Positions 19,621-29,728 of a stretch of 64,000 bases of DNA are shown here, in pieces. The notes under the pieces are model-generated. The model saw only the letters and a program-made list of their open reading frames with translations, made no database searches and had not been told where the DNA came from. Numbering within the stretch: the stretch's first letter is position 1; each line of letters begins with the position of its first letter. The position numbers and the translations under genes were made by a program. Origin of the DNA: Gonocerus acuteangulatus (taxonomy: Eukaryota > Arthropoda > Insecta > Hemiptera > Coreidae); NCBI GenBank assembly GCA_946811695.1, contig OX328125.1, positions 100,158,143 to 100,222,142 of the forward strand, written 5' to 3'.

Positions 19621-20539
19621 TGAAGATATAAGATTATTTTGTGTGTCATCGTCTAAAATTCCTAAGAATTTAATTTTTAAAAAATCGAGGATGAATTCTT
19701 GAGCATTAGCTGACTGATTTGAGTTCTAAACTGAAATTGTTTTCTCCATGATAGCTTTGAAGGAGTTAGAGGACCCCGAAGGAATCGAGCGGTCTCGCCT
19801 ACTCATCTCAACTATTCCCGGTCGCCCCCCCCCCCTTCTTAAAATTCTATGCATTCCAAAACACAATAAAGCTCCGTTCGGTTCTTTTAATCAAATCTCT
19901 ATTGTTCTACAGATATAGAGAAGATGGTAAACAGAACAAAAAGAGAAAACTTTATATCTTTTGTAATCCCCTGATGGATTTTAGCATTCAGGCTGAAATG
20001 CCAAACAATTTGAAGAATTTTGCTATTGTTGAATTGATTTTAGGTTGTTTGAAATATTTACTTGAGCTCCTTACATCATGTAGCTGCCATAAGAGAATCA
20101 CCAGAGTAAAATCTGTGCCAGCTGTCTCTATCCCTACTTTACTTCACGTCTTGCCATAGAGCTAGTAACATCAGCTTAGTAATTGTGTTTAGACCTAGTG
20201 AAACCACTAGTACCCTCGTTGAAACAATGTGCTTAGTGACAAGTATTAAAAAAAAAAATGCGGCATGTGCAAGAGAATAGGAAGCGCATCTATTTACAGG
20301 CGATTCTACCCTAATCCTTTCTCTCCACCAAGGCGACTCGGTAGGCAGTGGTCCAGAGATCTGTTCCACTGACCAAGTAAAGTGTTTGCAATGGCTTTCT
20401 CTCTCTTCAAGTGCGTCAATGCCTGTGGCTCACCGATCTCTCTTTGACTCCAGCCACTGCAGTGCACTGGTCGGAGAAGAAGGAAGCTTGGGTAGGCCCC
20501 TTTCAACGTCATCTGAGCGTCCTCCTGGCGTTAAATGAA
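19621..20539. other. Unassigned stretch
   Basis: Includes a C run near 19826. No family recognised; several short frames on both strands lack motifs. Confidence 0.4.
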
Positions 20540-20880
20540 GATGACGTGTTCTTGAGGTAGGTCAGTATAGTGTTGATGTACTGGCTACCATTGCCTAGGA
20601 GTTCCTGCTTATCATTCGGGATGTTAAAATTGCATCGTCTTTGGCAGTCTGTCAGTAAGTATTGAACGTAAGTTCTGTGTTACATATACTGCATATAGGT
20701 TTATCTCTTATTGTCATAAGGTATTCGTGAGTAAGTCCAATCCCTAGTCTAGCAAGAATTATTTTTTCACGTCTGTTATCTCGATGACTAAAAGGCCATT
20801 TGTCAACTGCGTTTTTTATTGATCGGAGTTTATTGTCAGCTATTTGTGTGTTTATGTTGTTCCAATGTTGTTTTATTGTA
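20540..20880 (-). pseudogene. LINE (I/Jockey-like) ORF C-terminus, decayed
   Basis: The minus strand reads NKLRSIKNAVDKWPFSHRDN, then RREKIILARLGIGLTHEYLM and CSICNTELTFN before a stop and frameshift. It aligns with the cleaner copy at 39215-39562. Such tails end in a C-x2-C-x7-H-x4-C zinc-binding motif; the H and last C are lost here. Tail-like tttatttattta lies at 20893-20910 but on the wrong side to be this element's own. Confidence 0.7.
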
Positions 20881-21189
20881 CGTTTTGTAGTTTTTATTTA
20901 TTTATTCTAAATCCTTACTGTTATATATTATTTTTATCTATAGTAGAAGATGTCAAGGGAAAAAAAGACTAATCATTTGCTGACAAGAGGAGTATTTAGG
21001 ATGAAGCTGTTTAAGCCGAATACTGAGAGCCTTAAGCTGCTAATGGAACAACCAGTTCCAGTTCCAGCAGGCTTAGTTCCTAAGTTAGTAGTTGCCTCTA
21101 GTTCCAATAGCGACATCAAACTACTAAATAATTCGGCGTTAAATAATGAAGAATAGTTTAATTTTACGTCATCACTAATAATAATAAAA

Positions 21190-21350
21190 AAATTCCGACT
21201 CACAGGAACTGCGTCATCTTAGTGCGGTTCCGTTCATATCTCTAGTGCTGTTAGTAATGGGATAGTAGCAGTTATTGGTGGGGTTTGATCTTTCGTGAAA
21301 AATATAAAATAAAATCTCGAAGGGAAAATATATTTGAGGCTTCACAACAG
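21190..21350 (+). repeat. Dispersed repeat H, copy 1
   Basis: Carries caggaactgcgtcatcttag, then tgcggttccgttc and a ggtggggtttgatc block. Inverse copies at 52505-52600 and 46550-46590 and further copies at 51820 and 63680 share the same core. Confidence 0.7.
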
Positions 21351-21637
21351 GAAACTAAGAGTACCATAAGTGACTCCCCCCAACATCTGCTCTTGGAAAC
21401 ACTATAAATACGTTTCACATTTTCTTACCTTGTTTTCATGAAATAATAATTGTACTGTTAAATGCAATTAAAATAAGAAACTACCAATTAAAACGTTAGG
21501 TAAATAGATACAATCCCCGTTCAAATGAGCAAAACTAACAATTTCGAATTTTTAAGTCCTTATTTCACCGATTGACATTGCCCTATCGGAAATTACATCA
21601 GAACTTTTTAGATTAGTAGAGAATTTAGTTATCTTTT

Positions 21638-21960
21638 GAATGGTCACTTTTTACTTACCACGCTTTTTTAACTGTTTTGAGATATTTTAGAAAGTATACA
21701 AACATCCCAAAAATTTTCATTCCTGTTAATGAAATATTTTATTTTTAGTACCTACAACCTTAACTATAACGGGACCAAAATTTAAATATCTTAGATTAGA
21801 TGGATGTTACCCGTCTAGAACAAATTTCAACTGAATCAATCGTTTCAGAATGGCTAAACGGAAAATTATTTGTATCAATTTTTCTCGTAAACGATTAGAG
21901 ATATCGCTTTTGAAATGGTTTTATTCGTTTTCCTATGTTATGGAACCATTAAAAGTAGAA
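21638..21960 (+). repeat. Dispersed repeat G, copy 2
   Basis: Shares atggtcactttttacttacc, tagattagatggatgt and caatcgtttcagaat with copies at 7100 and 52610. Confidence 0.65.
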
Positions 21961-21966
21961 CCTGCT

Positions 21967-21967
21967 A

Positions 21968-22019
<52 letters not shown>
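21967..22019. repeat. (TA)n microsatellite
   Basis: TA run next to the 3' end of the minus-strand SINE. Confidence 0.95.
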
Positions 22020-22023
<4 letters not shown>

Positions 22024-22286
22024 CAGTCCCGTAAAAGGCCACTAAGGGCCCAGTGGGGGGCAGATACTGTAGAGGTATCTGATTCTTGACCATACGGCAC
22101 ACTAGGGAGGTAGTGAGTTAATTAATTAGTTAAAGGCTGGGTGAGCCAAGGGACGATCTGGGACCCGAAATCGAACCCATGAACGAAGACACAAGAAGAT
22201 AAAAATCTTCAGTGTGTCATCGGGTTTTGAACCTGAGTCCTCCAGTTCATTAGTCGACTGCTCTTCTATTGAGCTAACCTCGCCCA
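22019..22286 (-). mobile_element. tRNA-derived SINE, family A, copy 2
   Basis: On the minus strand it starts gggcgaggttagctcaatag and has box-B-like ggttcaaaacc, then the family body ending acgggactgattt next to (TA)n. Relative to copy 1 it lacks about 80 bp in the middle of the body. It abuts the MITE at 22288. Confidence 0.8.
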
Positions 22287-22287
22287 C

Positions 22288-22546
22288 ATATCGTCGATAC
22301 AAAAGCAAACTAATGAATATGAAAATCACCACTTTTCAGAGTGGAAAAGTATTCATTCATAACTTTTTTTTGGACAGTCCAATATTCGGTAGATTTGACC
22401 TTTTGATAGTGGAATACTTTCCCTTTAATAGAGTGAAGTCAGATTGAAGAATTTGCCGTAAATAAGTCCAGCAGAAATGATTAAAGATGGACAATGAAAG
22501 ATGCATTTTTTCATATTCGTTAGTTTGCTTTTGTATCGACGATATA
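22288..22546. mobile_element. Small MITE, about 260 bp
   Basis: Terminal inverted repeats of about 38 bp: atatcgtcgatacaaaagc on the left and its inverse gcttttgtatcgacgatat on the right, with aaactaatgaatatgaaaa continuing the match. The interior is non-coding. Flanked by SINE A on the left and a 7703-type terminal repeat on the right. Confidence 0.8.
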
Positions 22547-22548
22547 TA

Positions 22549-22680
22549 CAGGGCGATTCAGGTCTATGTAGCCAAACTCTAGAAAGTTCTTCAAGACATA
22601 ATTTCCAACAAAAACGTTTATTTGAAGTGTGTTCCGATTCCGAAGGTAAAAGCAGTTATGTCCAATTTTCTTAAACACCC
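22549..22680 (+). mobile_element. Solo terminal repeat of the 7703-type transposon
   Basis: Begins cagggcgattcaggtctatg and continues through gccaaactctag and ttccaacaaaaacgttt to tatgtccaattttct. Confidence 0.7.
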
Positions 22681-23129
22681 TTCGATGATACACTCTTATC
22701 CAGAGAACGAGCTGCTATTTACTGAACCTTATTCAGTAATTATGGGTTTATAATGCAGAACCTATTAGATTAAGTTAAATGTTTTAGCTTAGATGATGTT
22801 AAATAAATGTTGAACCACTTCTGGCCTAATCTTAAGCGAGAAAGGACTCCATTCTTCTTAGCCAATTGCCCGAGGGCCACTAGATTTCTGAGTTCCCTCA
22901 GTTTATTCTGCATTGTTTAAAATGAAGTGACTCCTAGATAGAAAGAATATCTTGATGGATTATCTTGTCTTTCAGAATGACTGCAGGCAGCGTCGGCTAT
23001 CCAACACCCTAAATGAACTGCAGTCGTTATAATAAATCATATAGAAAATACCGTTTTATCATTACAGAAGTGTCCTGATGTAACGTTTGGAATATTACAG
23101 GCTTATTTACTTTATTACGTGGTATTTAA

Positions 23130-23359
23130 ACTTTAACTGTCTCGAAAAACTACAAAGAACTCAGAAGGCTATGGAAAGAAGTATCAAAGGAGTTTGACGT
23201 CACCAAAAAATAAGAAGTTCAACTATTAGAGGAGAGACGGGTTGCGCAGATATTGTAAAGAGGATCAGCTCACAAAAATGGAAATGGGCTAGGTACCTCT
23301 TGAGGACAACAGACAATAGATGGACGAAATTGGTGACTCTTTGGAAACCCCTTCATGGA
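23130..23359 (+). pseudogene. RTE-like LINE ORF C-terminus, first part
   Basis: The plus strand reads KLQRTQKAMERSIKGV before a stop, then EDI-type wording ADIVKRISSQKWKWARYLLR and DNRWTKLV. This is the conserved tail of RTE-type endonuclease/reverse transcriptase proteins (QRAMER…, ARLKW-x-WAGH, RW). The frame is cut by an insertion at 23360 and resumes at 24215 at the same codons. Confidence 0.8.
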
Positions 23360-23586
23360 TTTTTTTTTTTTTTTTTTTTTTATAATTTATTTATGAGCAC
23401 CCCGCATTGACAGCGTTTCGCCCAGGTACACATATAAAATAGAAATACATAACACAACAAAATATTGACAATATTACATAATTACAAATCCAATTACATT
23501 ATTGTTGTGTATCAATCTAATTATACAATTAAGTTTGAAAATAACATACAGCTAAAAGTAAAATTAACTAGTAAAAAAAAAAAAAA

Positions 23587-23697
23587 GCCAACGGCCATAG
23601 CCACGTTGAATACACCGGTTCCCGTAGATCACCGAAGTTATGCAACGTCGGGCGTGGTTAGTACCTGAATGGGTGACCGACCACGTGCTGTTGGCAT
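23587..23697 (+). rRNA. 5S rRNA-like sequence (pseudogene or SINE head)
   Basis: From gccaacggccatagccacg to cacgtgctgttggcat it follows eukaryotic 5S rRNA almost throughout. The internal promoter blocks are readable: box-A-like agttatgcaacgtcgggc and box-C-like gaatgggtgacc. It is 111 nt, not about 120: about 10 nt are missing just after gggtgacc, which would damage the 3' helix, and a base is lost near cccgtagatc. It stands alone within a retroelement insertion, so it is a pseudogene or the head of a 5S-derived SINE, not part of an rDNA array. Confidence 0.8.
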
Positions 23698-23699
23698 TA

Positions 23700-23920
23700 T
23701 AAAAGGGCGGCAACCTATAGATAGTCCTATGTACAATATGACTATATATAATCGCAACAGTTTCTATTTACAATATAGGTTCTATGCATAATATGACAAC
23801 ATACATAAGAACAATAGCCCCATGTACAATCAATAGGAAGGATCCTATGTAAAATAATGATGAATAAATGAATATATTACGTCATGAGTGATGTTTATTA
23901 AAAAAAAAAAAAAAAACTTT
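23700..23920 (+). repeat. Repeat D fragment and poly(A) stretch after 5S-like unit
   Basis: Just after the 5S-like unit comes aaagggcggcaacctatag, a match to repeat D. The sequence then runs to a 17-A stretch near 23899-23916, which may be the tail of a 5S-headed SINE. Confidence 0.5.
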
Positions 23921-24214
23921 CAACGGCGATGTTAAAAGCATAGTTTGGGTCGTCTAGATAATCAAAGACAATGAATTAAGAAAATTAAGTGGTTGTTGTA
24001 ATACATACTACACCCACATGTTGACTATTTGAGGAGTTTAGTCTGGGGTTTGTTAAATTTTGTTAAAAATATTGTTGTCTTTAAGAAAGGTAAGTCATAG
24101 CGTTGATATGGTGACTGCTATCACGGAGTAGTTCGTTCATGTCTCGTGGAATTTCCAAGTCTTGTCTCGAATTACAGTCTGTCAGTATATGTTGAACTGT
24201 GAGGTCTTTGTTTA

Positions 24215-24545
24215 TTCATGGAATTAGGAAGAGAGGAAAACCTTTCAAAAGATGGGAAGACAACATTAGAAACATGCTGGTCCTTCTTGGTACAAGCTGG
24301 CAAAGGATGGAACGAAAAATGGATGGAATTGGGAGAGCCCTTTGTTCACTAATGGACCTTTTTTCCTTAAAAAGAAACTACCTAAAGAATTGTATTAATT
24401 TAATTCCTTTACTTTGTTATTTATTATTATGGAAGTAACATAATTTAACGGAAAAGTTTTGTTTAATAGTATTATATTTTGTTTTGCTTAATATTTTTTT
24501 GTTATAATGGAACAAATAAAGGCTTTATTATTATTATTATTATTA
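24215..24545 (+). pseudogene. RTE-like LINE ORF C-terminus, second part, with (ATT)n tail
   Basis: The plus strand reads HGIRKRGKPFKRWEDNIRNM, then GTSWQRMERKMDGIGRAL. This corresponds to the GRP-x-RW-x-DDI … W-x-x-x-A-x-DR-x-x-W motif that ends RTE-type proteins. A 3' UTR with aataaaggctttatta leads to the (ATT)n tail at 24527-24545. It continues the frame broken at 23359. Confidence 0.8.
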
Positions 24546-24973
24546 ATTACTTTATTAGTCTCGTCAATATGCTTATGGCTATTAATTTTTCCAATAGGGG
24601 AAAGAGGTGTAGACATAATTGACCTGGTTCTTAGATAGGGGGTTTGCGTAAAATACACCCTATTTAAATATCAGGAAACAATCTACGCATTAAAATTCTT
24701 ACTCATAAAATTTACCAATTTGTAGATTGCATAAACCCATCTATCTGCCAAAGATTGTCATTGGCAGTGATTTAAGTCGTTTGTTTTGAAGGAAAAAGAG
24801 TCCCAACATCCTGATTTAACATCCCTCTTAGTTCGAATGTCAAGATATGTGCCTTTGCTACTATATTGCACACGATGCACATCAGGACTGAGAAATCCTT
24901 GAGGCAAAATATTATCCGCATAATTGAACACAAGGGAACTGTGTGGATCATTCATTTTTCTATGTATGTACTA
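24546..24973. other. Unassigned stretch
   Basis: A minus-strand frame at 24758-24955 has no familiar motif. Confidence 0.35.
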
Positions 24974-26446
24974 CGGTGGGCCAAAAAACTAATTTTTGTA
25001 TTTCGAAGTTGTAATAGTGCGGAAAAGTTGAGAATTATACAGAGAAATAAAAATGATCAAAATCGGTTGACATCTTCCGTTCGCACATAGGCTTTGAAAT
25101 TTGACAAAATATGAAAAATCTTCCTTTTTGGGACTATTTTTAAAATTTTTGAATCAGATGATTTCGTAATATAATAGCTTTTTAACGCCTTCGAATAGAA
25201 CCTAAAAAGATTCTGTTTTAATTTGGTTTATATCAGTTGATATCTTTCAGTCGTGCATAGGGCTGAACAATTGCCAAAATATTGAAAATTTCACATTATT
25301 AATAGTTATTTCATGTATCTTTAATATGCTTCTTTGTTTTAACGTAATAGTTACAGTGTTTCTATTTTTGAACATATAAACATTGTGTTTTATTATGCTG
25401 TAAATAAATTAATTAAAAAATTTCGGCCGCAGAATCTCGCCAATGCTACAGAAACTCTATTGGAAGACGTTAAAAACTATTATATTACGAAATCATCTAA
25501 TTCTAAAAATAGTCCCAAAAAGGAAGATTTTTGATATTTTGTTAAATTTTAAAGCCAGTACGCGAACGGAAGATGTCAACCGATTTTGATCATTTTTGTT
25601 TCCTTTTATTTCTCTTAATAATTTGCAACTTTTCCGCACTATTACAACTTCGAAAAAACTCATTTTTTTTATTTCGAAGTCGTAATAGTGCGGAAAAGTT
25701 GCAAATTATTAAGAGAAATAAAAGGAAACAAAAATGATCAAAATCGGTTGACATCTTCCATTCGCGCGTAAGCTTTAAAATTTAACAAAATATCAAAAAT
25801 CTTCCTTTTTGGGACTATTTTTAGAATTAGATGATTTCGTAATATAATAGTTGTGGCACAATAGGTCTTGTAGGCCTCGGTGCGGTTCCTCGGTTAGCCG
25901 GGCACCTTGTTTTCTAAATCTAATATAATAGTTTTTAACGTCTTCCAATAGAGTTTCTGTAGCATTGGCGACATTCTGCGGCCGAATTTTTTTAATTAAT
26001 TTATTTACAGCATAATAAAACACAATGTTTATATGTTCAAAAATAGAAACACTGTAACTATTACGTTAAAACAAAGAAGCATATTAAAGATACATGAAAT
26101 AACTATTAATAATGTGAAATTTTCAATATTTTGGCAATTGTTGAGCCCTATGCACGACTGAAAGATATCAACTGATATAAACCAAATTAAAACAGAATCT
26201 TTTTAGGCTCTAATCGAAGGCGTTAAAAAGCTATTATATTACGAAATCATCTGATTCAAAAATTTTAAAAATAGTCCCAAAAAGGAAGATTTTTGATATT
26301 TTGTTAAATTTTAAAGCCTACGCGCGAATGGAAGATGTCAACCGATTTTGATCATTTTTGTTTCCTTTTATTTCTCTTAATAATTTGCAACTTTTTCGCA
26401 CTAATACGACTTCGAAATAAAAAAAATGAGTTTTTTCGGTCCACCC
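24974..26446. mobile_element. Compound palindromic DNA transposon, 1.47 kb
   Basis: Outer ends are cggtgggccaaaaaac and its inverse gttttttcggtccaccc, flanked by TA on both sides (24972-24973, 26447-26448). Each half (about 24974-25660 and 25661-26446) is itself an inverted repeat, so the layout is A-B-A'-A-B'-A', centred near 25663. Repeated blocks include atgatcaaaatcggttgac and cttcctttttgggactattt. No transposase. Non-autonomous, with a TA duplication; superfamily not resolved. Confidence 0.85.
25851..25931. mobile_element. 70-bp insertion with 11-bp target duplication
   Basis: taatataatag occurs at 25840-25850 and 25921-25931. The 70 bp between them (containing cctcggtgcggttcctcggt and tagccgggcacc) are absent from the mirror copy near 25477-25487, which is the empty site. 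Confidence 0.85.
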
Positions 26447-26624
26447 TAATATGCAGCCTCTACGCGGAGCTCATTTCGCACATCTTCACGCATCTTGCCT
26501 CCTGGTCTTAAGCCTTATTTTGGTATTTGACTGCGGTATTTCCCACCATCTCCTTACAAACCTAATTTATATATATTAATGAAACTAATAAATCCTTCTA
26601 TATAATAAGTCCTTCTATATAATC

Positions 26625-26875
26625 GTTGATCGTTGGGAATGCGAAGGTAGTTATAGTCAGAGTTTTTTGCGGCCGTTTTATTTATTTTTTTCTCTTAAAT
26701 GATTTAACATCCGTGAGGGATAGTATTATTCTTCTCATCGCCCTTTATAAAGGCTTGAATTTGAAGGAAGTGTCGGCAATGAATAAATGACATTTTCTTA
26801 TAAAAAAGTATTTTATTAGGCTTTCAGGGCCGAACTTAACCTACCTTCGCATCACCAAAAGTCAACGATCTCCTC
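26625..26875. mobile_element. Inverted-repeat element over a decayed Penelope-like end
   Basis: gggaatgcgaaggtag near 26635-26651 and its inverse ctaccttcgcatcacc near 26843-26858 flank a sequence related to 19430-19620 (acatccgtgagg, tctcatcgccc, gtgtcggc). Confidence 0.5.
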
Positions 26876-27478
26876 TTAATTTAATCTAGGAATCCTTAAC
26901 AAACTAGAAATCTTAGAATTAGAAGAGGCAATACAATGGCAGCATATTAAACGCAGTAAACCATGGGTCCGGTGCAACCACCGAAGGGTTAATACAAAAA
27001 GCGAGTGAATTGAAATGGTTCTGACGACACCGGAGATAGAACCGGTCGCCGTTCCAGGATAAGGTACTGGAATACCTTCTAGAAGATTGGATGAATTATA
27101 CATGGAGGTTAGGGAATGTTTACTGCTACTTTACCTTCATTCTATTGTATACATAATCTGTATATATTCCTTCAAGGATTTGCATTATCTTACTCTTCAA
27201 TGAACTTAGTTTTCATTTAATGGGTCTGATTTATAACACTATCCAAATGCTTTATATAAACCCTCATGTATGCACACATATGGTCTTAGCAAAACCATTG
27301 CCAATATAATGGATCTTCTTTAATTGAGTGCGAGTAACATCCTCAGCGGGCCCACATTTATATATTCTGTGCTATTTATCGTCCAGTACTCACTATGTTT
27401 CCAAAATAGAGCGCATTTCGGACAATTCTTAGACTGGAAATGGTGAGAGATTGAAAGATTCATTAGTCAACAGTCGTC
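26876..27478. other. Unassigned stretch
   Basis: The minus-strand frame at 26876-27103 has no recognised motif and no splice support. Confidence 0.4.
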
Positions 27479-27479
27479 G

Positions 27480-28425
27480 AACACTGAAATTGTTTAACGT
27501 TTGAAGGAAAATTTATATTTTGGGTGCTTCGAGATATCAAGTCAAAAGGTGCAAAAAATGCGTGGCAGAAGTGCTTTTTCGTAAAATTACCGACTTTCAA
27601 AAGCGAATATCTATAAAAATTAAAATATCTCAAGAAACTTGATAGAATAGAACTTCTATCAAGTTTAATCAGCTTTCATTTGTTATAAATGGCCACGTTG
27701 CTAGGACGCAAGGTTTCCGAGTTATAAGGGAAACCCCGAAAAATGGGACATTCTAACCACCCTCCCTCCCCCAACTGAAGGGCTACGGACAGGGATATTT
27801 GATATGTTGACCTCTTAAGTAGCTCAAAAAATGTTACTAAGTCAAGAATTTTGCTCCAAACATTTACCAATATATGTCTTCGTTGCCTGGATTATTAGTA
27901 GGCAGTTGTCGCCATATTTCAGATATCAGGATGAACACTGTAATTGTTTTGACTTTTGAAGGAAAATACATAAACTAGTAAAGTAGTACTTATTATTGAA
28001 GGGAATTTAATGCTCTACAACCCTATAACCGGAATTTGTTGTTTGGGTACATCTTTGAAGAGCTATCCGGTCAAAAAGAGCAAAAAATTTGCGGCAAAAG
28101 TGTTTTTTCCACAAAATTACAGACTTTGAAGAGTGGATACCACGAAAGCTAAAGATATTTAGAGAAACACGATTGAGTAGAACATGTAGAAAATGCAGTA
28201 AGCTTTCATTTGGTATAGAATAGTCGTGTCGCTAGGACACAAGTCTTCCGAGATATAAGCGAACCCCCGAAATATGGGACCTTCTAACCCCACCTCACCC
28301 CCGGCTCAAAGGCTAAGGGGCGGGGACATTTGATATGTTGGCATTATAACTAGCCTAAAAAGCGTTAAGAAGTCAAAAATGTAGTTACAAGCATTTCCCT
28401 CTATAGCTGTTTTTGAGCATTCGTT
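27480..28425 (+). repeat. Diverged direct duplication, two units of about 420 bp
   Basis: Units at about 27480-27900 and 28010-28425 share cagctttcatttgttataaa-type blocks, gctaggac followed by aag-tcttccgag, cccgaaaaatggga and gggacatttgatatgttg. Similarity is roughly 70% by eye. Non-coding. Confidence 0.7.
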
Positions 28426-28570
28426 ACCTAGACTGTAAATCCCTCCAGGTATTTAGAAACCGAAGCCAAGTCGGATTTAGTAATTGGATATGTCACTACC
28501 TTGGAAAAACAGGTACCATTCATACTAGGACTCTTTCTACAATAAACAAAGTTTGACTCACTTAAATTGC

Positions 28571-28718
28571 GGGGGTCTCCCGTGGTCTAATGGCTAGCGC
28601 CTTGGATTCATAAGCGGGAGATGGTGGGTTCGATTCCCAACCTCCGGCAGGAATTTTATCATCCCACGGCTCGCTGCACCCTGGATGTCGGCGCTAATGA
28701 CCTAGATGTAGATGCGCC

Positions 28719-28799
<81 letters not shown>
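28571..28799 (+). mobile_element. tRNA-derived SINE, family B, copy 1, long poly(A)
   Basis: The head ggggtctcccgtggtctaat, then ggctagcgccttgg and ggtgggttcgattccc, gives Pol III box A and box B. The body ends gtagatgcgccgt and a poly(A) run of nearly 80. Target duplication acttaaattgc at 28560-28570 and 28799-28809. A 16-bp segment between two cgctg motifs is missing compared with the copies at 36346 and 57403. Confidence 0.92.
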
Positions 28800-28801
<2 letters not shown>

Positions 28802-28809
28802 TAAATTGC

Positions 28810-29728
28810 ATCATTTATCGCGTATCCGTACTTTTACCTCTCATAAACACAGGTAATGTTTTGTCTTAATCCTTGGAGAACAATGTAAAACATTCGCAAT
28901 AATGAAGAGAAAACTAATTAAACCCGCTTCCCTAAATATTGTATCACAGTAAAAACGAAAAATAGTGTACTAACAGATAAATGAAATTGAAAAAAGCTTT
29001 AGAAATTTTAGAAATTATTTCATTTGAAAGCAGATATTTTTTTATATACCTATTTACCTAATGAATATTTCCCATCTTCCATTCTTGGTTATTATTAGGA
29101 TTGAAAAAAGTTGGCCACACCTGCTGGACCTTTATTAAAGCATAGTACAAATATTCAAGGTAATTTCTGAGCATCCAGATGCTATATAAACAAGAAATTT
29201 TATTGGACATGATATTTTAGTAACCATCTGAAATTTAATCAACAGACTACAGATCATACAAAACAGTTATCTATAGATTCCAAAAAAAGAGAGAGCTCCT
29301 ATTCCAGTAGTTAGTATATTCCAGAACAAATTTTCTGAGAAGTCTTCAACTATTTTTTAGAGCAAGCATTATTTCATAAAGTTTCTTAAGAATTGTACTG
29401 TCCTATTAGATGGTCAAGAATGAACAGGCATATATATACATACATACATAATTTCATGCATACATACATTAGTATCTTGAAGCCACGAACTAGAGTAGAG
29501 GTGGGGTGGAGGGTTTAAAAGGGCTGGCTTCTTGTGGCGGGTAGAGTCGCATCATTTCTTAAGTACTTAGCCCAGCTGAGTGGCCCAACACGCGTATGTC
29601 GCTTGAATTCTCTCTCCAAAAAATACTAGCCACTCAGTCTAGGTCAGTCAACTTTGTTTTTCGGCGCACCGACTTCTATACTATTTGCACCGACATCCAA
29701 GGTGCAGTAAGGAGGTCAAGCGGTCTAA
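28810..29728. other. Unassigned stretch
   Basis: A plus-strand frame from 29596 enters the inverted-repeat element and is not credible as a gene. Confidence 0.4.

Larger units (their letters stand above)
23360..24214 (-). mobile_element. LINE (I/Jockey-like) fragment inserted into the RTE LINE
   Basis: Begins with poly(T) (minus-strand poly(A) tail), then the inverse of ggtgctcataaataaa, the same end as at 54285. The far end (24090-24214) translates on the minus strand as LTVQHILTDCNSRQDLEIPR and DMNELLRDSSHHI, the zinc-binding C-terminus also seen at 39215. The direct repeat ttcatgga at 23352-23359 and 24215-24222 flanks it. A 5S-like repeat lies inside. Confidence 0.75.

Noticed and set aside
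20950..21156. 68-residue frame with a possible splice acceptor (atctatag)
   Set aside because: No recognisable domain, no donor partner, and it is surrounded by repeats; not enough support.
25793..26023. 76-residue minus-strand frame
   Set aside because: It lies within the palindromic transposon and depends on the 70-bp insertion for its length.
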